Positions 1-6,197 are shown, counted from the first letter of the stretch. The stretch is 9,209 bases of DNA from JBFXDW01 sp050180745 (GCA_050180745.1 JBFXDW010000072.1:1-9209), one strand, 5' to 3'. Numbers and translations are program-made. The notes: generated from the sequence alone by a model not told the origin.

Positions 1-23
1 GTAAATCTTCTACCTTCGCTCAT
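1..23 (-). CDS. Transposase N-terminus, IS5 family, partial (runs off the left edge)
   Basis: Only eight codons are visible, reading MSEGRRF followed by a partial Thr codon. The start is supported by AAGGAG seven to eight bases upstream and by its position about 100 bp inside a recognised IS end. The order of basic residues followed by F-T resembles the start of IS903 transposase (basic residues, then F-x-I-T-N-W), but the segment is too short to prove identity. The call rests mainly on context. Confidence 0.5.
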
Positions 24-122
24 GGACGATCTCCTTGCTTTTACACAAAGGAATCGTCCACCTAAATCCTTAATTTTTGATTCACGTGACGTGATTTTAG
101 GATGATTTATTCAACAAGGCCC
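1..122 (-). mobile_element. End of IS5-family (IS903-like) insertion sequence, 5' side
   Basis: Read on the minus strand, the segment starts GGGCCTTGTTGAATAAA at position 122. These 17 bases are identical to the start of the element at 9084, and they closely resemble the IS903 terminal repeat as I recall it. About 100 bp of leader follow, then a Shine-Dalgarno AAGGAG and an ATG at 23-21. The transposase reads off the left edge of the window. The outer boundary could be 122 or 123, because the next base also matches between the two copies. No target duplication can be tested, since only one end of each copy is in the window. Confidence 0.75.
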
Positions 123-365
123 TTTTTGGAGAAAATCTCAGAAGAACAATTGCTACAAAGCGTCTCTCCCCAAATTAGCTACACAAGGAAAAAACAGCTG
201 TGCGAAGCCCTGTTCTACATAGCCGAGAAGAACCTATCTAATGACAAGAAAGATAAAGCTATATCAACATTTCAGAAAGCTATCACAACATGCCCTCCAG
301 CATATGTCGAAAGCTCTGCAAGCACAGCAGAATTGAACATCTATCTAAAAAAACAAGTTCACTGA
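102..365 (+). pseudogene. 5'-truncated TPR protein (NlpI-like tail), fused to IS end
   Basis: The first seven codons (MIYSTRP, 102-122) are the IS inverted repeat itself. From F8 onward the reading frame is host sequence. Residues about 30-80 form a single TPR-like helical hairpin: E-A-L-F-Y-I-A-E, then N-D-K-K-D-K-A-I-S-T-F-Q-K-A, then C-P-P-A-Y-V-E and a closing helix. This order (Y-F/Y-L-G, G-D-x-x-K-A, F-x-x-A-V-A-T, F-V-E-x-x-x-A-x-x-E-L) is the usual C-terminal end of NlpI-like TPR lipoproteins, which bind peptidoglycan hydrolases and assembly factors. A whole protein would have several more repeats and a lipoprotein signal, all missing here. I infer that the IS removed the 5' part. Whether the 87-residue remnant is made is unknown, since no good ribosome site precedes the ATG inside the IS end. 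Confidence 0.6.
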
Positions 366-633
366 TAAGCAGCAAGAAGACCAAGCTTATTAGAATGACC
401 TACTCTTTGAGGAAGAGCATAACTACAGCTCAGCCCATCACTTCAACAAAACTTATTACGCCCCATCATCCATACATATATTGTGTGATTATTAGGCGCC
501 ATGAAAGTATTTCATTCTGGCGGTTTAATTGCTTTCATCTCGTCTGCGTGTTACTTATTAAGAAACAGCAGAAATTATTATCCCTCAATACAACATTTTT
601 ACTGTTAGAGACTTTTAAGATAAGGATTTTGCC
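366..633. other. Gene-poor stretch between TPR remnant and effector-like gene
   Basis: No well-supported gene lies here. The only notable item is a 35-codon frame at 501-608 whose start reads MKVFHSGGLIAFISSAC. A basic start, a hydrophobic run and a Cys preceded by S-A look like a lipoprotein signal peptide, but the frame stops 18 codons after the Cys and has only a weak AGG before its ATG. It may be the remnant of a decayed lipoprotein gene. No convincing sigma-70 promoter was found for the gene starting at 634. Confidence 0.35.
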
Positions 634-1800
634 GTGGGAACGGGTGCATACAGAAAAATTACACATGTGCCAGAAACGCAGCTTCAAGGGAGCCGCTACG
701 ACCAGTATTTTGTGCGAAAAGGCTCCAATATAATAGCTCAGAGAAACGAGCTCGCCACTGGATGGAAAACCTATATCTCGGTTGATCCAGCTAATATGAA
801 GCAAGCTAAAGATATCATCTTGGACGTTTGTCAAAAACATAAGGTAAGTCTTTTAAAAGCAAGTTATCCTGAATCCCCTTCTGATCAAACAAGATCAAAC
901 GGAACAGCCTATAAGAGTTTTACGCTTTATGATCACGGAGAAACCAATTGGCCCATCATTATTCAAGAAATTGAAGATCGTTTTCATCTAAACAACATTA
1001 AACCAGGGCCTGCCATTCAAGAAGGGGCCCCTATTCTCGGAAGCCAAGGATTCTGTTTCCGCCGGAATGATAAGGGGCCAAACGGAGAATACATATCTGC
1101 TTACCTCGCGGCTATGACAAACTCCAAGAACCCCACGAATCCATATAATCGCCTTGACCCTCTGCAAGGTTTCTTTGTGCGCTCTCCACGAGCACTCACG
1201 ATGAAATCGTTCTTAACGCATGGAGTGCATACTAAAATTGTTTTTGCCGATTTACAGCGCACTTTAGGAGGAAATGTAAAAGAGGTAACGGGAGTTGCCG
1301 ATAAAGGCGGAAATTTATGGTACGCGGTTACTGTTCCAGATAATTTCTCACGCTCTCATTTCACAAAGTTGGGCATTGCCAACCCTAGCGAGCTCACTAG
1401 AAAAAAGGCAACCGCTACCCATCAAAAAGTATTTGTGCCAGTGGAATACCTGCCCTCGAACACACAACGTGATGCCTGCTTCTTTTTCCACATGCAAAGG
1501 ATGTTTCCGTCTATCAACAGTGGTTACACAATGCAGCAAAATGGACGAATGGAAGGGTACGTTGTCACTGTTCCCAGAACATTTAGTCGACAAAAGCTAA
1601 CTGAATTCTTAGGGGAAGATGCCGAATTAAGACGAAGAAAAGCTAAGAATAAGGAAGAAAGTGAAATTTTCATTCCTGTTCAATATGCAGAGAGAGCGGG
1701 CCTCACGAGCCCCAAATACAAGCTCCCCTCATTCACGCCCGAAGGCGCCCCTATTCCACAGCATCGGCAAAAGCAGCAGCACGCGCGATATAGTCTTTAA
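634..1800 (+). CDS. Putative effector: phosphothreonine-lyase-like N-terminal domain plus two C-terminal repeats
   Basis: The GTG start is preceded by AAGG about eight bases upstream and by an in-frame stop at 616-618, so no longer start is possible. Residues about 20-150 match my recollection of the SpvC/OspF family (phosphothreonine lyases that inactivate host MAP kinases). K-T-Y-I-S-V (45-50) stands for the family's K-F-H-I-S-V. K75 and R87 fit catalytic K136 and R148. F-T-L-Y (96-99) is identical, with exactly the SpvC spacing from the I-S-V strand. L-x-N-N-I-x-P-G (119-125) and F-R-R-N-D (142-146) follow. The catalytic His (H106 of SpvC) is Tyr47 here, and R220 is not kept, so activity is uncertain. 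Residues about 200-351 hold two diverged copies of one module, each with V-T-V-P-x-x-F-S-R and F-V/I-P-V-x-Y. No signal peptide or membrane segment is seen. The last 15 codons lie inside the murD2 3' end on the opposite strand. Gene reality is likely; function is inferred. Confidence 0.65.
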   Translation: MGTGAYRKITHVPETQLQGSRYDQYFVRKGSNIIAQRNELATGWKTYISVDPANMKQAKDIILDVCQKHKVSLLKASYPESPSDQTRSNGTAYKSFTLYDHGETNWPIIIQEIEDRFHLNNIKPGPAIQEGAPILGSQGFCFRRNDKGPNGEYISAYLAAMTNSKNPTNPYNRLDPLQGFFVRSPRALTMKSFLTHGVHTKIVFADLQRTLGGNVKEVTGVADKGGNLWYAVTVPDNFSRSHFTKLGIANPSELTRKKATATHQKVFVPVEYLPSNTQRDACFFFHMQRMFPSINSGYTMQQNGRMEGYVVTVPRTFSRQKLTEFLGEDAELRRRKAKNKEESEIFIPVQYAERAGLTSPKYKLPSFTPEGAPIPQHRQKQQHARYSL

Positions 1801-2995
1801 ACATGTCATAGCTTGATGCCGCCGGAGAGAGCAAAATCACGCCCCCGTAAAGGGTCATCTTTTGTGCCTTTGTAACAGCATCCTTCATGGAAGTCGCGCG
1901 TTCAGTACGCTCAAAACCGGCACATCTCAACGCCTCATAAAGCCTGCCACCATTCTCACCCATACACACAACGCCACGTATTTTCTTATCCGCAATATAT
2001 GTGACAAGCGGCATAAAATCGACTCCGCGATCATGCCCCCCCGCAATCAGAGTAACGTCACTATCCTTATAAGTCTCTAGCGCCGCTATGGCTGATTGTG
2101 GAGTCGTAGAGATGCTATCATCCACATAAAGAATGCCATTGATCGAACCGAGCTCTTGCTGACGGTGCGGCAAACCTTCAAAATCCTTCATCGCAGCCAG
2201 CGCTTCCCTACGATCCAAGCCAAGCCTGTCCGTAACAGCCAAAACAGCAAGAACATTGCTTTGATTGTGCGCACGATCGAGATAGGCGTTATTTGTTTTT
2301 ATTTTTTCTTCTGACAGGATCGTTGCTTCAGCTAAATCAACAAGGCCGTCTAATTGACGCGCTGCATTTGGCTCCAGAATTCGACAACGGCTATGAGCCA
2401 GAAGATTAGCCTTGTCTTTATAATACTGCGCCTCCCCACCGTGCCAATCAAGATGCTCTGGGAAAAGCGATGTCATAACTCCAATTTCACACATGCCGTC
2501 AAAATTCGCCGCCTGATAACTTGACACCTCAACAACAACAAAATCTGCATCTTCCTGAGAAGCCTCCGTCACCGGCACACCGATGTTACCAAGAAGAAGA
2601 CTCCGTTTACCGAGTTTCAGCAGTACATGATGCAACAAAGATGCCGTTGTGCTTTTTCCTTTTGTGCCCGTCACGGCAATGATGCGCGCGTTTGAACTTT
2701 CTCCACACCATAAATTCAAAAGCGAGGTCACAACAAGCCCACGCGCTTTATTACGCATTAACAGGGGATGGTATAAGGATACGCCCGGCGATTTAATCAC
2801 AACATCCGCTTCATCAACGGCTTTATTTAAGTCTTCGGAATGGTGAATGATTTTTTCCGTTGATGGGGCTTGGTCTGCCTCATCTATAATCTTAAAAGCA
2901 TATCCCTGCTCTCGCAGCCATTTTGCCGCCGCCAGTCCTTCTCGTCCGGCACCCCAGATTACAATTTTCTTACCTTGCAAATCAGATAGTTTCAT
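1751..2995 (-). CDS. murD2: MurD2-type UDP-MurNAc-L-Ala: L-glutamate ligase
   Basis: This is a Mur ligase of 414 residues (E. coli MurD has 438), cytoplasmic and ATP-dependent. In order it shows an N-terminal nucleotide-sugar fold (V-I-W-G-A-G-R-E-G, 12-20), P-loop G-T-K-G-K-S-T (110-116), V-E-V-S-S-Y-Q (155-161), P-E-H-L-D-W-H (179-185), the lysine in Y-Y-K-D-K-A (191-196), H-N-Q-S-N (243-247), D-D-S-I-S-T-T-P (292-299), G-G-H-D-R-G-V-D-F (319-327) and L-S-P-A-A-S-S-Y-D-M-F (389-399). The start at 2995 is chosen because the protein opens M-K-L-S-D-L-Q-G-K-K-I-V-I-W-G-A-G, because longer frames only add murL antisense-like residues, and because the ATG overlaps the end of murL by 14 nt, typical of translational coupling. 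Ordinary MurD adds D-Glu. The partner MurL and the variant D-D-S-I-S-T-T-P motif instead of N-D-S-K-A-T-N suggest the L-Glu-adding MurD2 form. The 3' end overlaps the convergent gene by 50 nt. Confidence 0.85.
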   Translation of the reverse strand: MKLSDLQGKKIVIWGAGREGLAAAKWLREQGYAFKIIDEADQAPSTEKIIHHSEDLNKAVDEADVVIKSPGVSLYHPLLMRNKARGLVVTSLLNLWCGESSNARIIAVTGTKGKSTTASLLHHVLLKLGKRSLLLGNIGVPVTEASQEDADFVVVEVSSYQAANFDGMCEIGVMTSLFPEHLDWHGGEAQYYKDKANLLAHSRCRILEPNAARQLDGLVDLAEATILSEEKIKTNNAYLDRAHNQSNVLAVLAVTDRLGLDRREALAAMKDFEGLPHRQQELGSINGILYVDDSISTTPQSAIAALETYKDSDVTLIAGGHDRGVDFMPLVTYIADKKIRGVVCMGENGGRLYEALRCAGFERTERATSMKDAVTKAQKMTLYGGVILLSPAASSYDMFKDYIARAAAFADAVE

Positions 2996-4343
2996 CGAGT
3001 GCCGCCCATAACTCTTGCGGGATAAGATGCTCTTGCCGCTGCGCAAAAAGAGCCTCAAAACGAGCCTCATTGTAAAGAGGCTTCCCCAAGGCAGCTACTA
3101 CAAAATCATCTTTCCATGCCTCCATATGCGCCAGATGCCCCATTAAAAGCGCACTTTCCTCGACCTCCCCAACGCATTCAAAAGGTTTATGGGAAGAAAG
3201 CCCACATAGCTCTTGAAAGCCCTCAAGCTGCCTCTCATCGTCGAGCATGTCGCGTCCAAAAATGGATACAAGCTTTTCTTTTTCCATAAAGGGCGCCAAC
3301 GCCAAAAAAACAAAGCGGCACTTCGGACAGTCACAACACCAGTGCGTGCCCCGCTTAGCTTCATCTTGCCGGAAGGCCGTGTTACAACTTCGAAACAGGC
3401 TATGATAGGATTCATGCTGCGCAAAGCGCCGCGCAATAGCCGTTTCTGACAAGGGCCGCAGAAGCGAAAAATAATCCAAGTCCGGCGAGACATGCGTATG
3501 GACATAAGCCGCCAAGGCTTTTTCAAACGCAAAAGATTTGCTGTATTGATGGTTGATCTGGCGTCCCTCAATAAAAACATTAGGCGCGGAAGCCGAATGC
3601 TCGTTCGACAAAACAACCGCCCCCTGCCCTTGCATGATCGCACAAGCCAGCGCAATCACACTTAAAATAGCCGTGATTGGAACATGACCGTTAAGAGCTC
3701 CAGCGTCATTCAATTCAATGAGTTTAGGTGAGAGTACCCTCTTCACATACAAGAAAGGCAAGCCGCTCTGTTCAATTGTTGCCGCAATAGGCCCCGCAGG
3801 CGCAGCCGCACTCCCCAGCGCAAAAAGCGTTACGTCAGCGCCTGTTTTACGCAACGCCTCTATCGTAACGATCGAATCCTTACCCCCGCCAATAGGCACC
3901 AGAAGCTTATCGCTGCGAGGTAAAGTCATAGGCATCAACGAAGGCACATCTTCACACTCAATATGAAAATCGAGCTCTACCTTATTGCGATATGAGAACT
4001 CACCAAGGCCATGAAAATAAGTTTCCTGAACGAACCGAGCCGTATCCTGATCAAAAGGAAAAGCCTCACACAGTAAACAGGAAGGAATTTTGGCCTTATA
4101 ATAACTCACCCCAGCTAGCAGAAAGATAAGGCGAAAAACACGATCAAGAGCCTCTTCCTCCGCCCTCGTCAACGCATGAGAGCATAAAGGGAATGTGAGA
4201 ACTTCCTCAAACGCCTCTCCTGAAGCAAAAGCATAGTGCAGCCGCAAAGAACCCTGAGATGCATCAAAGGCATAAGATTGGAATATGAAGCGGTCGTTAG
4301 GCACGGGAAAATCTCGATTATCAAAGGGCTCAGCAGACCCCAT
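2982..4343 (-). CDS. murL: MurL: UDP-MurNAc-L-Ala-L-Glu epimerase
   Basis: The 453 residues match the MurL family first described in Xanthomonas, where the enzyme uses ATP and Mg2+ to invert the terminal L-Glu of UDP-MurNAc-L-Ala-L-Glu. Visible marks are Y-Y-K-A-K (81-85), F-H-G-L-G-E-F-x-Y-R-N (110-120), the PP-loop-like G-G-G-K-D-S (152-157) that should bind ATP, N-G-H-V-P (218-222), L-S-N-E-H-S-A-S (245-252) and the cysteine cluster W-C-C-D-C-P-K-C (335-342), which could bind metal. The ATG at 4343 has a purine-rich GGAAGGGG 11 bases upstream. Its TGA lies 14 nt inside murD2, so both are read from one mRNA. The pair replaces MurD plus glutamate racemase MurI. A tRNA-Leu terminator lies only 23 nt upstream, leaving little room for a separate promoter. 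Without the family knowledge it would pass as a PP-loop ATPase of unknown role. Confidence 0.82.
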   Translation of the reverse strand: MGSAEPFDNRDFPVPNDRFIFQSYAFDASQGSLRLHYAFASGEAFEEVLTFPLCSHALTRAEEEALDRVFRLIFLLAGVSYYKAKIPSCLLCEAFPFDQDTARFVQETYFHGLGEFSYRNKVELDFHIECEDVPSLMPMTLPRSDKLLVPIGGGKDSIVTIEALRKTGADVTLFALGSAAAPAGPIAATIEQSGLPFLYVKRVLSPKLIELNDAGALNGHVPITAILSVIALACAIMQGQGAVVLSNEHSASAPNVFIEGRQINHQYSKSFAFEKALAAYVHTHVSPDLDYFSLLRPLSETAIARRFAQHESYHSLFRSCNTAFRQDEAKRGTHWCCDCPKCRFVFLALAPFMEKEKLVSIFGRDMLDDERQLEGFQELCGLSSHKPFECVGEVEESALLMGHLAHMEAWKDDFVVAALGKPLYNEARFEALFAQRQEHLIPQELWAALDETI

Positions 4344-4366
4344 AAAATCACAAACCCCTTCCCTAG

Positions 4367-4397
4367 AAAAACGCTCTTAGGTACAAGCCCAAAGAGC
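4367..4397 (-). terminator. Intrinsic terminator behind tRNA-Leu
   Basis: On the minus strand GCTCTTTGG (4397-4389) pairs with CCTAAGAGC (4381-4373): nine pairs with one T-T mismatch around a seven-base loop. A G and five T residues follow. It begins eight bases past the tRNA CCA end and finishes just before the murL ribosome site. Some read-through into murL is possible, since no clear promoter lies between them. Confidence 0.7.
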
Positions 4398-4404
4398 AAG
4401 AGGC

Positions 4405-4493
4405 TGGTGCGGGCAGCCGGACTTGAACCGGCACGTCGTTTTCACAACTCCGGATTTTAAGTCCGGTGCGTCTACCAATTTCGCCATGCCCGC
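4405..4493 (-). tRNA. tRNA-Leu (anticodon UAA)
   Basis: On the minus strand the acceptor GCGGGCA pairs with TGCCCGC, followed by discriminator A and an encoded CCA. The D-arm carries AAATTGGTAGACGCA. The anticodon arm is CCGGA-CTTAAAA-TCCGG, giving TAA at the anticodon. A long variable arm (class II) and the T-arm GCCGG-TTCAAGT-CCGGC complete the fold. The length is 89 nt including CCA. Confidence 0.96.
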
Positions 4494-4591
4494 GCATGAG
4501 ATGGGAAAGAGACCTATTCTGTTAGCAATAATTGAGGCGAATATAAACCAAAAAAAGGAGCAAAATTAGGTAAAAATGATCAAATAAGGTC

Positions 4592-4620
4592 TTGCATACA
4601 CAAGAAGAATCTCTTATAGA
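4592..4620 (+). promoter_or_regulatory. Sigma-70-type promoter of tRNA-Asn
   Basis: The -35 box is TTGCAT (4592-4597) and the -10 box is TATAGA (4615-4620), with an ideal 17-bp spacer. The mature tRNA begins 15 bases beyond the -10 box, so transcription should start just ahead of the tRNA 5' end. Confidence 0.8.
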
Positions 4621-4635
4621 ATGCGTTCTTTATAT

Positions 4636-4687
<52 letters not shown>

Positions 4688-4711
<24 letters not shown>

Positions 4712-4966
4712 TTCTTTTACCCAATAAATCCGTTCCTTGTGACTCTGGGCCCCCGCTTTCGCGAGGGTGATAGCTTTTCTAAGCTCGTACCTCGCCAAGA
4801 AAAGACTAATCAGTTCGAGCCCGTCCCGGGGAGCCATTTTTCTACCCAATAAATCCGTTCCTTGTGACTCTGGGCCCCCGCTTTCGCGAGGGTGATAGCT
4901 TTTCTAAGCTCGTACCTCGCCAAGAAAAGACTAATCAGTTCGAGCCCGTCCCGGGGAGCCATTCTT
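4688..4966 (+). repeat. Tandem array of the tRNA-Asn 3' tail, period 125 bp
   Basis: Three copies start at 4688 (inside the tRNA), 4813 and 4938. The first two are complete 125-bp units that differ at two bases shortly after the CCA. The third is cut off after 29 bases, at 4966. Each full unit holds the T-arm/acceptor/CCA tail of the tRNA (24 nt) and about 100 bp of spacer. The spacer carries a REP-like palindrome (about 4748-4768 and 4873-4893, CCCCCGC-TTTC-GCGAGGG with one mismatch) and a second hairpin, in which CTTTTCT pairs with AGAAAAG. Duplicated tRNA 3' ends are the classical attachment-site trace of integrative elements. Slippage or unequal recombination could also produce an even period. 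Confidence 0.93.
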
Positions 4967-5077
4967 CCAACCACATATTGAATACGGGTTAAATACATAC
5001 CGCTTTAGAACGGGCGTCTTTTTGTAGCCCAAACACCCCGCTTGCTCGTGCTTTCACACATTCCCTCTATCTTTTAA

Positions 5078-5094
5078 TTGACTTTTACCGTCAA
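5078..5094. promoter_or_regulatory. Small palindrome, possible operator
   Basis: TTGAC and GTCAA flank a seven-base centre, forming a 17-bp inverted repeat just upstream of the structured leader. TTGAC could also serve as part of a -35 box, but no matching -10 box is evident. The site is short enough to be chance. Confidence 0.25.
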
Positions 5095-5095
5095 A

Positions 5096-5436
5096 TCTGG
5101 CTGCATGGTCATGGCTTCGACGCTGTTGTTGAGGCTGGGGCGTGATAACCCCTTTAGAGTGCGGCCATGGTATCTCTGGCCGGAAAGGAGAACTGAGATA
5201 GAAATCTTCCTCAAACAGTGACCCTCAAAAAAGCTCATGCAGAGTGCAAAACTTTGCTGAAGCCTTTTTCCCATTGTATTGGGCCTATTCTGTCTTTGTT
5301 TTCCATAGGTGCCACCTTTCGGTCTTTTGGCCGGAGGGTGGCGTTATGTTCAAGCGTTCGCGCTAAAAGCGCCACGCCGTTTCACTCTAAGCGGTTATCA
5401 ACCTCCGGCCACCAGAGACTTTCTCTGGTGGTTTTT
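5096..5436 (+). ncRNA. Structured leader or small RNA ahead of the beta-barrel gene
   Basis: This region is dense in complementary segments and has no believable gene. The local hairpins are GGGG-CGTGATAA-CCCC (5137-5152), CGGCCA/TGGCCG (5162-5182), GCCACC/GGTGGC (5311-5316 with 5337-5342), GTGGCG/CGCCAC (5338-5343 with 5370-5375) and AGCG-TTCG-CGCT (5353-5364). Helix GGCCGGAGG (5329-5337) pairs perfectly with CCTCCGGCC (5402-5410). A long-range helix joins TGATAACC and TTAGAGTG (5143-5161) to CACTCTAA and GGTTATCA (5383-5400). Several of these helices exclude one another, which suggests a switch. The region ends in an intrinsic terminator before the barrel start codon. It could be a cis-acting attenuator, a free small RNA, or a C4/CI-type phage antisense system. 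The boundaries are estimates. Confidence 0.5.
5409..5436 (+). terminator. Perfect intrinsic terminator before the barrel gene
   Basis: CCACCAGAGA (5409-5418) pairs perfectly with TCTCTGGTGG (5422-5431) around a three-base loop, followed by five T residues. It sits 29 bases before the start codon at 5466, and no promoter is visible in between. Either the barrel gene depends on read-through (attenuation), or a promoter within the leader was missed. Confidence 0.85.
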
Positions 5437-5465
5437 AGTTAAACCAAACCAGAAGGAAACGATAA

Positions 5466-6110
5466 ATGAAAAAGACGCTTCTCTTAACAACAGCCCTTAT
5501 AGCCTTTAATGCAGCTCCGGCTTTAGCGGATGATACAGTCCCTACAAAAGGATTCTATACAGCTCTTGGCATGGGCGTGAGCATGACAAATGATGCCGAT
5601 GTCGATTTTAAAACCGCCGGAGTCAAAGACTCTTTAAATGTAGATGATGATTTTGCGATTGCAGGTGCCGTAGGATACCGCTTTACCCCATGGCTTCGTG
5701 TTGAAGCTGAAATCGGGCATTTTGGCGGAGAGTTAGGCAACAACGCCGACGTAGGCGTAATGACCTATATGGCCAACGCCTATGTCGATTGGCAAAACTC
5801 ATCCCGCTTTACACCCTATGCAGGTTTCGGGCTTGGTATGGCGAGCATCTCCACGGACATTTCTACAACAGCAATCATCGCAGGCTCTTCCTACACATTA
5901 AGTTCTGATGACAGTGACACGGCCTTTGCTTGGCAAGCTGGCGTGGGCGTAGGCTATCGAATCACTGACCGTTGGAGCGCAGATTTGGGCTGGCGCTATA
6001 TCGCAACAAATGACGTAAGCCTAAATACTACGCTTGCAGGTACGGCCTTGCCTGTAGAAACAAGCCTCTCCAGCAACATCATCCGCGCTGGTATCCGTTA
6101 CGAATTCTAG
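5466..6110 (+). CDS. Secreted outer-membrane beta-barrel protein (OmpA/OmpX-like, 8-strand type)
   Basis: The gene encodes 214 residues. A signal peptide (MKKT, hydrophobic stretch, cleavage after A-L-A at residue 21) leads to a mature chain of about 193 residues. That chain alternates polar and aromatic/hydrophobic residues in strand-like pairs: G-F-Y-T-A-L-G-M-G-V (29-38), A-I-A-G-A-V-G-Y-R-F near 64-73, W-L-R-V-E-A-E-I-G, Y-M-A-N-A-Y-V-D-W, F-T-P-Y-A-G-F-G-L-G-M, F-A-W-Q-A-G-V-G-V-G-Y-R-I, W-S-A-D-L-G-W-R-Y-I and a last strand ending I-R-A-G-I-R-Y-E-F. The terminal Phe is the BAM recognition signal. The layout fits the OMP_b-brl or surface-antigen families common in alphaproteobacteria. 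Such proteins often mediate adhesion or immune exposure, but no specific role can be read here. The start is fixed by GAAGGA about nine bases upstream. Expression probably depends on the structured leader. Confidence 0.88.
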   Translation: MKKTLLLTTALIAFNAAPALADDTVPTKGFYTALGMGVSMTNDADVDFKTAGVKDSLNVDDDFAIAGAVGYRFTPWLRVEAEIGHFGGELGNNADVGVMTYMANAYVDWQNSSRFTPYAGFGLGMASISTDISTTAIIAGSSYTLSSDDSDTAFAWQAGVGVGYRITDRWSADLGWRYIATNDVSLNTTLAGTALPVETSLSSNIIRAGIRYEF

Positions 6111-6124
6111 GATACCTCAAAAAC

Positions 6125-6174
6125 AAAACCTGTCCTTATTGCTAACTCATGGATTAGCTTTAGGGGCAGGTTTT
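6125..6174. terminator. Bidirectional terminator between barrel gene and gpt
   Basis: AAAACCTGTCC (6125-6135) pairs with GGGCAGGTTTT (6164-6174): eleven pairs with one wobble. An inner stem GCTAA/TTAGC supports it. A T-rich tail follows on both strands, stronger on the minus strand, so it can end both convergent transcripts. Confidence 0.75.
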
Positions 6175-6197
6175 CATTTGCTAACAATCCATAAAAA

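Noticed and set aside
1..105. Plus-strand frame running in from the left edge to a stop at 103-105
   Set aside because: It overlaps the IS leader and transposase start on the other strand and shows no recognisable protein. The minus-strand ATG with AAGGAG is better.
290..733. 147-codon plus-strand frame across the gap and effector start
   Set aside because: It overlaps two better-supported frames, and its composition (Ile/Thr/Arg/His runs) is unlike a real protein.
2649..2846. Open frame on the plus strand inside murD2
   Set aside because: It lies antisense to conserved murD2 motifs, with no ribosome site or recognisable domain.
3143..3655. 170-codon open frame on the minus strand
   Set aside because: It overlaps murL in another frame of the same strand. 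It is Arg/Ser-rich with no family features and is a frame shadow.
4810..4998. 62-codon minus-strand frame through the repeat array
   Set aside because: It is produced by the tandem repeat and by the tRNA tail antisense. Coding there is implausible.
5074..5274. 66-codon minus-strand frame (R-Y-H-G-R-T-L-K-G)
   Set aside because: It is antisense to the 5' half of the leader and largely reflects its hairpins. A phage-type short peptide cannot be excluded but has no support.
5329..5413. A tRNA-like molecule closed by GGCCGGAGG/CCTCCGGCC with ACCA behind it
   Set aside because: There is no T-loop TTCRA and no D-arm or anticodon arm. The ACCA is part of the terminator stem.
5096..5436. Transfer-messenger RNA (ssrA)
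   Set aside because: GGCTTCGACGC and TTAGAGTG recall tmRNA. However, no tRNA-like acceptor pairing, no T-arm and no A-N-D-type tag ending in a stop could be assembled, in normal or permuted order.
5218..5509. Two overlapping plus-strand frames within the structured leader
   Set aside because: They run through hairpins and the terminator, lack good ribosome sites, and one overlaps the barrel start. Noncoding RNA explains the constraint better.
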